This document shows, piece after piece, positions 58,498 through 64,000 of a stretch of 64,000 nt of DNA (position 1 is its first letter; the number at the start of each line of letters is the position of its first letter). The DNA comes from Nocardia alba NBRC 108234 (GTDB lineage Bacteria > Actinomycetota > Actinomycetes > Mycobacteriales > Mycobacteriaceae), in contig NZ_BDAX01000002.1 in assembly GCF_001612665.1 (NCBI RefSeq), forward strand, positions 620,001-684,000. Direction: 5' to 3'. The position numbers and the translations under genes were made by a program. A model generated the notes under the pieces. It was not told the origin of the DNA. It made no database searches and saw only the letters and a program-made list of their open reading frames with translations.

Positions 58498-58758
58498 ATG
58501 AGCAGCGTTTGCCGGATCATCGCCACCGTGGGAGCCACCGCGGCCCTGAGCCTGGTCACCGCAGGAGTCGCGGCAGCCGAGGACGCCGAGCCACCGTCGT
58601 CGCCGCTGGTCGAGTACATCGAGTCGTGGCCGCCGGCCCCCGAGTGGTGCAACGCGCGGTGGGACCCGATCGAGGAAGCCATCGAGGACTCGATCCCACC
58701 CCGGTACGAGCCGGAATTCGACGCCTTCGACGACTGGTGCGAGGGCGACGCGGACTGA
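58498..58758 (+). CDS. Small secreted acidic protein, function unknown
   Basis: The 86-residue product has a signal peptide (MSSVCRIIATVGATAALSLV, cleavage near AGVAAAED). The mature part is about 57 residues, acidic, Pro-rich and Trp-rich (ESWPPAPEWCNARWDPIEEA), with two Cys that could form one disulfide (EWCNAR and DWCEGD). AGGAGG stands six bases before ATG 58498. No known domain is recognised. A hairpin follows it. Confidence 0.82.
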   Translation: MSSVCRIIATVGATAALSLVTAGVAAAEDAEPPSSPLVEYIESWPPAPEWCNARWDPIEEAIEDSIPPRYEPEFDAFDDWCEGDAD

Positions 58759-58772
58759 CTCGCGCGGGGAGG

Positions 58773-58800
58773 CGGGGCGGCCCGCTACGCGACCGCCCCG
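58773..58800. terminator. Hairpin between convergent genes
   Basis: CGGGGCGG (58773-58780) and CCGCCCCG (58793-58800) form an 8-bp stem with a 12-base loop between the stops of the small secreted protein gene and leuA. Confidence 0.6.
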
Positions 58801-58806
58801 ATCGAT

Positions 58807-60552
58807 CTAGCCCATCGCGTTGACGGCGTTCAGCACGGCTTGCAGCGAGGCCGCGACGACCGAGGTATCGCGACCGAAAGCCCAACCGGTGCCCTGCGGC
58901 ACTCGATACTCCACATAACTCACGGCGGTGCTGCCCGCGCCCTCGTCCACCGAATGCTGGGTCAGCCCGAGGATCTCGATGGGATGGCCTGCCTCGTCGA
59001 GTGCGGCGGTCAGCGCCTCGACCGGGCCGACCGCGTGGTGCACCGAATGCCGTTCGCGGCCGTGCGCGTCGAGGAGGATCTCGGTGGTGCCGTCACCGAT
59101 CCGCCACTGCGACAGCGTGATTCGCGGAGCGTTGGTGGTGTATGCCCGCTCGAACAGCGTGAACAGTTCCTTGGCGGTGATCTCCGCGCCGCTGTCGTCG
59201 GTGTGTTCCTGCACGCGCTCGGCGAGATCGATCTGCAGGCGACGTGGCAGGTCGAGGCCGTATTCGGCGTGCAGCAGATAGGCGATTCCGCCCTTGCCGG
59301 ACTGGGAGTTCACCCGGATCACGGCGTCGTAGGAGCGGCCGAGGTCGGCGGGGTCGATCGGCAGATACGGTACCCGCCACTCCGATTCACGCTCGGTGAC
59401 GCCACGCACCGCAGCCCGCTCACGGTGTTCGGCCATCCCCTTGCTGATCGCGTCCTGGTGGGTGCCGGAGAAGGCGGTGTGGACGAGATCGCCCACGTAC
59501 GGGTGCCGTTCGTGCACGGGCAGGCGGGTGCAGTGCTCGACCGTGCGGCGGATCTCGTCGATGTCGGAGAAGTCGATCATCGGGTCCACGCCCTGGGCGT
59601 GCAGGTTCAGGGCCAGGGTGGCGATGTCGACATTGCCGGTGCGTTCACCGTTGCCGAAAACGCAGCCTTCCACGCGCTGGGCGCCCGCCAGGACGGCCAG
59701 TTCGGCGCAGGCGATGCCGGTCCCCCGGTCGTTGTGCGGGTGCACCGACAGGATCACGCCGTCGCGGCGAGCCAGGTTGCGGTGCATGTATTCGATCTGG
59801 TCGGCGTAGATGTTCGGGGTCGCGACCTCCACTGTCGCAGGCAGATTCAACGTCACCGGACGCTGTGCACTCGCCTGCCACAGCTCGGTGACCGCGTCGC
59901 AGATCTCGAGGGCGAAATCCGGTTCGGTCAGATTGAACACCTCCGGCGAGAACTGGAAGCGCGCGTTCGGCAGTTCACCCGCCAGTTCCAGGACGTCGCG
60001 GGCACCGGACAGGATCAGTTCGCGCAGCTGTGCGCGATCCTTGCCGAGAACCACCTCACGCCAGACCGGCGCGGTGGCCGTGTACAGGTGGATCACTACC
60101 TCGTTGGTGAGACCACGCACCGACTCGACGGTCCGTTCGATCAGGTCACGCCGTGCCGGTGTGAACACGACGATGGCCACGTCCGGCGGGGCGATCGAGG
60201 TGTCGGCCAGCAGACGCACGAAATCGAAGTCGGTCTGTGAGGCGGACGGGTAGCCGACCTCGATCTCCTTGTAGCCCATGGCGATCAGGAGTTCGAAGAA
60301 CCGGCGTTTGCGCGCCGGGTCCATCGGTTCGGCCAGCGCCTGATTGCCGTCCCGGAGATCGACCGGGACCCACAGGGGCGCGGTGGTCATCCGCGCGTTC
60401 GGCCAATCACGTTGTCCGACAGGAATATTCACGCGCTGATGGACATCGCGGTAGCGAAACGACGGCATCGCCGAATGGCGCTGCCGATTCCACGCGGGTG
60501 CGCCGGCGGCGACAGCGCCGGCGGGGGTTGTCAGGGTGGGGAATTCGGTCAT
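58807..60552 (-). CDS. leuA: 2-isopropylmalate synthase
   Basis: The 581-residue enzyme condenses acetyl-CoA with 2-oxoisovalerate, the first step of leucine synthesis. The catalytic domain shows [41 protein letters not shown] and [17 protein letters not shown]. The C-terminal allosteric domain (about residues 440-575) carries the leucine-feedback region. ATG 60552 has GAGCAGG upstream. A leader peptide with three Leu codons and a strong hairpin precede it. Confidence 0.97.
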   Translation of the reverse strand: MTEFPTLTTPAGAVAAGAPAWNRQRHSAMPSFRYRDVHQRVNIPVGQRDWPNARMTTAPLWVPVDLRDGNQALAEPMDPARKRRFFELLIAMGYKEIEVGYPSASQTDFDFVRLLADTSIAPPDVAIVVFTPARRDLIERTVESVRGLTNEVVIHLYTATAPVWREVVLGKDRAQLRELILSGARDVLELAGELPNARFQFSPEVFNLTEPDFALEICDAVTELWQASAQRPVTLNLPATVEVATPNIYADQIEYMHRNLARRDGVILSVHPHNDRGTGIACAELAVLAGAQRVEGCVFGNGERTGNVDIATLALNLHAQGVDPMIDFSDIDEIRRTVEHCTRLPVHERHPYVGDLVHTAFSGTHQDAISKGMAEHRERAAVRGVTERESEWRVPYLPIDPADLGRSYDAVIRVNSQSGKGGIAYLLHAEYGLDLPRRLQIDLAERVQEHTDDSGAEITAKELFTLFERAYTTNAPRITLSQWRIGDGTTEILLDAHGRERHSVHHAVGPVEALTAALDEAGHPIEILGLTQHSVDEGAGSTAVSYVEYRVPQGTGWAFGRDTSVVAASLQAVLNAVNAMG

Positions 60553-60616
60553 GACCTGCTCTGCTTCCCGGCCCGTTTCGGGCCACGAGACGACGGTGAC
60601 CGGCCATGACGGAGCC

Positions 60617-60654
60617 CCACGGCGGGGCGGCCGGTCGGTCAGGCCCCGCCGTGG
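60617..60654 (-). promoter_or_regulatory. Attenuator-like hairpin in the leuA leader
   Basis: CCACGGCGGGGC (minus strand, 60654-60643) and GCCCCGCCGTGG (60628-60617) form a perfect 12-bp stem with a 14-base loop. The 5' arm is part of the leader-peptide reading frame, so ribosome position can affect folding. A second small hairpin, GGCCCG/CGGGCC (60570-60584), lies just before the leuA ribosome-binding region. Confidence 0.7.
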
Positions 60655-60683
60655 CGGCCGAGAAGAAGCGCGGAGTAAGTCAT
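60639..60683 (-). CDS. leuL: Leader peptide of leuA (14 residues, Leu-Leu-Leu)
   Basis: ATG 60683 opens a 14-codon frame, [14 protein letters not shown], ending in TGA at 60641-60639. It has three consecutive Leu codons (CTT CTT CTC) just before the hairpin arm. Leader peptides of this kind upstream of leuA are known in actinobacteria from comparative work and control leuA by attenuation. No clear ribosome-binding site is present. Confidence 0.68.
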   Translation of the reverse strand: MTYSALLLGRHGGA

Positions 60684-60733
60684 GATGGGTACACTTCTAC
60701 CACAACTCCTCAGACAAGTAGAGAGGTTTGCCG

Positions 60734-61405
60734 GTGGTATCGCAGGTACGACGTCAGCCGCTGGCCGCGCAGGCGGCCGAACTGCTACTCGCACGGATCC
60801 GCGCGGGCGAGTGGCCGCTGGGTCATCGATTACCGGGTGAGGCGCTGCTCGCCGCCCAGTTGGGCGTGGGCCGATCGACCCTGCGCGAGGCGATCCGCGA
60901 ACTCGCGGGCAAAGGTGTACTCGACAGCAGGCAGGGCTCCGGGGTGTTCGTCACCGCGCTCGACGCGGGGCAGGACTGGGATGTCGTGCTGCGCGGGGCC
61001 ACCATCGCCGCGGTGATCGAGGCGCGCATCGCGATCGAGGCCGAGGCCGCCGCCCTCGCCGCGCAACGGCGCACGCCCGCCGATCTGCGGGCCATCCGGC
61101 GGGCCCTGATCGGACGGCGCGCCGAGGGCCAGACCGTCGCCGCGCATGTCGATGCCGACATGGCCTTCCATCGCGCGGTCATCGTGGCCGCGCACAACGA
61201 CGTGCTCACCCAGCTGTTCGACAGCTTCCTGCCGCGCCTACGCCTGGCCATGATCGACATGCTCGAATTGCGTCCGGTCCGCTCCGAGGAGGCCGACCAC
61301 CGCGCACACGAGCAGCTCGCCCAGGCGATCGCCGACCGAACCCCCACTGCCGCCGCGGAATTCAGCCGCACCCACCTGTCCGCGTTGAAGGAGGCCTTCA
61401 CATGA
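60734..61405 (+). CDS. GntR-family (FadR/FCD) transcriptional regulator
   Basis: The 223-residue protein has a winged helix (QAAELLLARIRAGEWPLGHRLPGEALLAAQLGVGRSTLREAIREL) followed by an all-helical FCD ligand domain with metal-binding histidines (DADMAFHRAVIVAAHND, DHRAHEQL). GTG 60734 has GAGAGG six bases upstream; TTG 60728 is less likely. It is translationally coupled to the ABC ATPase gene (ATGA). Confidence 0.92.
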   Translation: MVSQVRRQPLAAQAAELLLARIRAGEWPLGHRLPGEALLAAQLGVGRSTLREAIRELAGKGVLDSRQGSGVFVTALDAGQDWDVVLRGATIAAVIEARIAIEAEAAALAAQRRTPADLRAIRRALIGRRAEGQTVAAHVDADMAFHRAVIVAAHNDVLTQLFDSFLPRLRLAMIDMLELRPVRSEEADHRAHEQLAQAIADRTPTAAAEFSRTHLSALKEAFT

Positions 61406-62184
61406 CCGGCGCACCCGTGATCGAACTCGACGAGGTGACCTTCCGTCGCGACGGTAAGAAGATCATCAACGGGATCTCGCTGACGGTCCGCGCCGGTGAG
61501 CACTGGGCTCTGCTCGGCCCCAACGGCGCGGGCAAGAGCACGCTGCTCGGTTTCTGCGGCGCGGTCACCTTCCCCACCACCGGCGCCGTGCGGGTGCTCG
61601 GCGAACAGTTCGGCCGGGTGGAGCTGGCTCGGCTGCGACGCTCGATCGGCCACGTCAACCCGCGTCATCCCCTGCGCTACGCCCTGACGGTGCGCGAGGT
61701 CGTCCTCACCGGCGTCACCGGCACGATCGATACCCCGATGCGCTGGTCACCGACCACCGCCGACCTCGCTCGCGCCGACGCGATCATCGACGCCCTCGGC
61801 TTGTCCGGCAAAGCCGACGACATCTGGCCCACCCTGTCGCAGGGCGAACGCGGCCGCACCCTGATCGCCCGCGCCCTGATCAGCGACCCCGACGTCCTGC
61901 TCCTGGACGAACCGTCCACCGGCCTCGACCTGGCCGCCCGCGAGCAACTCCTCACCACCATCGACACCCTCGATCGCACCCACCCCGAGGTCGCCTCGAT
62001 CCTGGTCACCCACCACCTCGAGGAACTCCCCAGCACCACCACCCACGCCCTGCTCATCGCGAACGGTCACACCGTCGCCGCGGGCCTCGCCACCGACGTC
62101 ATCACCACAGACCACGTCTCCACCGCCTTCGCCCACCCGATCGAAGTCCGCTACGACGGCCGCTGGAGCGCCCGCGCCCGCTGA
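61402..62184 (+). CDS. ABC transporter ATP-binding protein without a permease partner
   Basis: The 260-residue ATPase has Walker A LLGPNGAGKST, signature TLSQGERGRTLIARAL, Walker B DVLLLDEPSTGLD and the switch His in LVTHHLEELP. No permease gene is in the neighbourhood; the next gene is convergent. The protein could energise a permease coded elsewhere or act outside transport. It overlaps the convergent ADP-ribosylglycohydrolase gene by 34 bases. Confidence 0.9.
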   Translation: MTGAPVIELDEVTFRRDGKKIINGISLTVRAGEHWALLGPNGAGKSTLLGFCGAVTFPTTGAVRVLGEQFGRVELARLRRSIGHVNPRHPLRYALTVREVVLTGVTGTIDTPMRWSPTTADLARADAIIDALGLSGKADDIWPTLSQGERGRTLIARALISDPDVLLLDEPSTGLDLAAREQLLTTIDTLDRTHPEVASILVTHHLEELPSTTTHALLIANGHTVAAGLATDVITTDHVSTAFAHPIEVRYDGRWSARAR

Positions 62185-63146
62185 AGCCCGACCACCCACC
62201 CGGGCAACGCTTCCCGTGCCGCGAGCCACTCCTCCGGAATTCCGCGGGTCGCACCGCCGTCTCCGGCACCGGTGTGGGCGGCCACGATCCCGCCGACGAT
62301 CGCGGCGGTGGTGTCGACGTCGCCACCAGCCTGCACACAAGCGGTGACGGCACGCGGATAGTCCTCCAGGTAGGTCGCGGCGACCCACAGGGCGAAGGGC
62401 ACCGTGTCCTGAGCGCTGACGCGAGCGCCGTTGCCGAGCTCGTAGGCCACTTCGGCTACCGTTCGACCGAGCAGCTCCCGAGCTCGACGGATTCCGCGCG
62501 ACGTGAGCCCCTCGACCAGATACGGCTCGACCGCACGCAGCAATTCATCCGGCGCGCAACCCTTTCCGCGCATGTGCGCGGCATGTGCGGCGGCAACCGC
62601 CACTGTCATCGCCCCCACGATCGCCTCCGGATGCCGATGGGTGATCTCGGCGGACAGCGCCGCCTGCACCGCGGCTCGAGCCGGGTCCCCGGCGAAATGC
62701 GCCCCGAGCGGCGCTACTCGCATCGCGGCACCGTTGCCCCACGATCCATTCCCCCCGAAGACCGCACCGGCCGCCTCACGCCACGGACGCCCGTCTCGAA
62801 TCTCGTGCAGCACAACAACGGTGCCGGGCCCATAGCCACGGTACGGTTCGCACCGCTGCGCGAACGCGTCGGCGAGAGCATCACGATCCACGCTGCCGCG
62901 ACGGCGGATTTCCGCATACACCGAACACGCCATTTCGGTGTCATCGGTCCAAGGCCATGGCGCCGTGGGCGGTCGACCCGCGAGAAGATCAGGAACCGAA
63001 CAACCGGGAACGAAGAATTGCGCACCCAGCGCATCACCAACTGAAAGGCCTTGAAGACTGTCGAAAGCGGGATCGGAATTCAGCATGCTGCCGCAATCAT
63101 CGCCCACCAGCGACTGATGTCGCAAGACGAACTCCGGTCGAATCAC
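62151..63146 (-). CDS. ADP-ribosylglycohydrolase family protein
   Basis: The 331-residue protein has the ARH/DraG features: an N-terminal LQGLSVGDALGAQFF segment, the metal-binding WTDDTEM near residue 66 and the second metal site GGDVDTTAAIVGGIVAA near residue 269. Enzymes of this family remove ADP-ribose from proteins or DNA-derived substrates. GTG 63146 overlaps the KOW-protein stop (GTGA), so the two are co-translated. Confidence 0.93.
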   Translation of the reverse strand: MIRPEFVLRHQSLVGDDCGSMLNSDPAFDSLQGLSVGDALGAQFFVPGCSVPDLLAGRPPTAPWPWTDDTEMACSVYAEIRRRGSVDRDALADAFAQRCEPYRGYGPGTVVVLHEIRDGRPWREAAGAVFGGNGSWGNGAAMRVAPLGAHFAGDPARAAVQAALSAEITHRHPEAIVGAMTVAVAAAHAAHMRGKGCAPDELLRAVEPYLVEGLTSRGIRRARELLGRTVAEVAYELGNGARVSAQDTVPFALWVAATYLEDYPRAVTACVQAGGDVDTTAAIVGGIVAAHTGAGDGGATRGIPEEWLAAREALPGWVVGLQRARALQRPS

Positions 63147-63370
63147 ATGAGCTCGACCTCGCCGAATCCGACGGTCAGCGTGTGCCGACGCTCGCGCAGA
63201 ACATTCCCCTCACGACGGACGGTTCCCTCCCCGAACTCGATGCGCAATTCCGCGCGCCGCGCGTCGACCTCCCGTACGACCCCACAGATGCCGCTGAACG
63301 GACCCGCCGGGAAATACACGACATCGCCCGGCCCATAGTCGGTAAACCCCACGGCGCCAGGGTAATTCAC
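63143..63370 (-). CDS. KOW-domain mini-protein (NusG C-terminal-like)
   Basis: The 75-residue product is almost entirely a KOW-like beta barrel: GPGDVVYFPAGPFSGICGVV (about 13-32), then a REVD turn, ELRIEF, and LTVGFGEVEL at the end. This pattern is close to the NusG C-terminal domain, but the NusG N-terminal domain is missing. KOW domains bind RNA or ribosomal protein S10-like partners. The start is GTG 63370; the frame is closed by TGA just upstream. It is coupled to the downstream ADP-ribosylglycohydrolase. Confidence 0.78.
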   Translation of the reverse strand: MNYPGAVGFTDYGPGDVVYFPAGPFSGICGVVREVDARRAELRIEFGEGTVRREGNVLRERRHTLTVGFGEVELM

Positions 63371-63542
63371 GTCAGCGCTTATCGCCGCTCAGCGACGGGA
63401 CCGTCGAGCGAAGAATCGGTTCGTAGAGGTCGAGCCGTCCCCCGCACGTACGAACGCACCGTATTCCGCGTTCTGCTCCTCGGGAACCGTGGCCGAGATA
63501 CTCAGGCCCAATCGGGCGATGAGATTTCGGGCCCCGGCGATA

Positions 63543-64000
63543 TCAGGGTGCGTCATCGGAAGGGTCGAAGTCGGGGTCGAAGTTGTCGAGGAGTTCGTCG
63601 GCTCGGGCGAGGGCCTGGTCCAGTTCGTCGGTCACGGTGTCCATGAGGGACATGCCGTCGAGCATGTCGGACAGTTCGGTGTGCAGGGCGTGGAGTTCGG
63701 CGATGGCGGGATCGACCGTGGTCCAGGCGACGGTGTCGGACCACCAGGTGTCGCGTTGGATCCAGGACCACACGATGTCGCGGACGAGCAGGGCGTCGGT
63801 GGTGAACAGCTGGCGATGGGCGGCGCCGCCGGTGTGTTCGAGTTCGTAGGTGCCGTCGTCGAGGTAGCGCGCCTGGATGCGGTCGTCCGGGGCGCGGGTG
63901 AGGAGCAGGAAGGGAAATTCGGGGGCCGGATCGGCGGCAGAGGTACCGGGTCGGGCAGGGTCGACGGGGTGCGGTCGCGCCGAGCCGTCGCCGACGTGGA
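63543..64000 (-). CDS. Hypothetical protein, 5' end outside the window
   Basis: The minus-strand frame is open from the right edge to the stop at 63543, giving the last 152 residues of a protein whose start lies beyond 64000. It contains FPFLLLTRAPDDRIQARYLDD, a Trp-rich stretch IVWSWIQRDTWWSDTVAW and an acidic C-terminus ending DNFDPDFDPSDDAP. The family is not recognised. The 172 bases between its stop and the KOW gene contain no start-bearing gene, although one minus frame reads through without stops for about 50 codons and may be a remnant. Confidence 0.72.
   Translation of the reverse strand, partial: HVGDGSARPHPVDPARPGTSAADPAPEFPFLLLTRAPDDRIQARYLDDGTYELEHTGGAAHRQLFTTDALLVRDIVWSWIQRDTWWSDTVAWTTVDPAIAELHALHTELSDMLDGMSLMDTVTDELDQALARADELLDNFDPDFDPSDDAP

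Noticed and set aside
63371..63542. Intact gene between the KOW protein and the edge gene
   Set aside because: About 50 codons are open on the minus strand but no good start or ribosome-binding site exists; it is at most a remnant.

Overview
The window is high-GC actinobacterial DNA, most likely from Nocardia or a close relative in the mycolic-acid group (Mycobacteriales). The evidence is the gene order gcvP / MerR / DUF151 / ftsR / garA / gcvH / pgsA (as in Mycobacterium tuberculosis Rv1832-Rv1822), an alkB-rubredoxin-rubredoxin-rubredoxin reductase cluster, a cutinase, a two-domain fatty acyl-CoA reductase and a large NRPS. Coding density is high. Many genes start with GTG and overlap their neighbour by four bases (ATGA or GTGA). 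Several genes have a TANNNT box 6-7 nt before the start codon, as in leaderless transcripts.

Region 1 (1-8781, minus) is the first 2927 codons of a nonribosomal peptide synthetase (C-A-T-C-A-T-C-A...), cut by the left edge. An 876-base low-GC stretch without a convincing gene lies upstream. Region 2 (9609-16805, minus) is the glycine-cleavage / GarA block: gcvP under a tandem glycine riboswitch, two MerR-type regulators, a DUF151 protein, the FHA protein GarA, gcvH and a CDP-alcohol phosphatidyltransferase. Region 3 (16907-25209) holds a DUF2252 protein, a NERD-domain membrane protein, a PAP2 phosphatase, an acyl-CoA oxidase/dehydrogenase, and an autoregulated TetR-ABC exporter operon.

Region 4 (25212-44985) is a surface-polysaccharide locus. 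It has an initiating sugar-phosphate transferase, sugar-nucleotide genes (RfbF-like nucleotidyltransferase, PIG-L deacetylase, NAD-epimerase, RmlC-like epimerase, two C-methyltransferase-like proteins), four glycosyltransferases, a Wzx flippase, a Wzy polymerase/ligase, a lipoprotein glycoside hydrolase, a Wzz-like protein with a long Pro-rich repeat tail and no kinase domain, a double-GNAT protein and a GSA-type aminotransferase. Together these suggest a Wzx/Wzy-type glycan carrying an unusual, probably branched and amino- or acyl-modified sugar.

Region 5 (45262-54652) is lipid/alkane oriented: a fatty acyl-CoA reductase, an NmrA-type reductase, the translationally coupled alkB-rubA1-rubA2-rubB operon with a divergent TetR gene, a cutinase, a small lipoprotein and a KstD-like flavoprotein. 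Region 6 (54649-64000) contains IclR and LysR regulators, a YdcF-type protein, a YeiH-family transporter, a small secreted protein, leuA with a Leu-rich leader peptide and hairpin, a GntR-ABC ATPase pair, a KOW-domain mini-protein coupled to an ADP-ribosylglycohydrolase, and a gene cut by the right edge.
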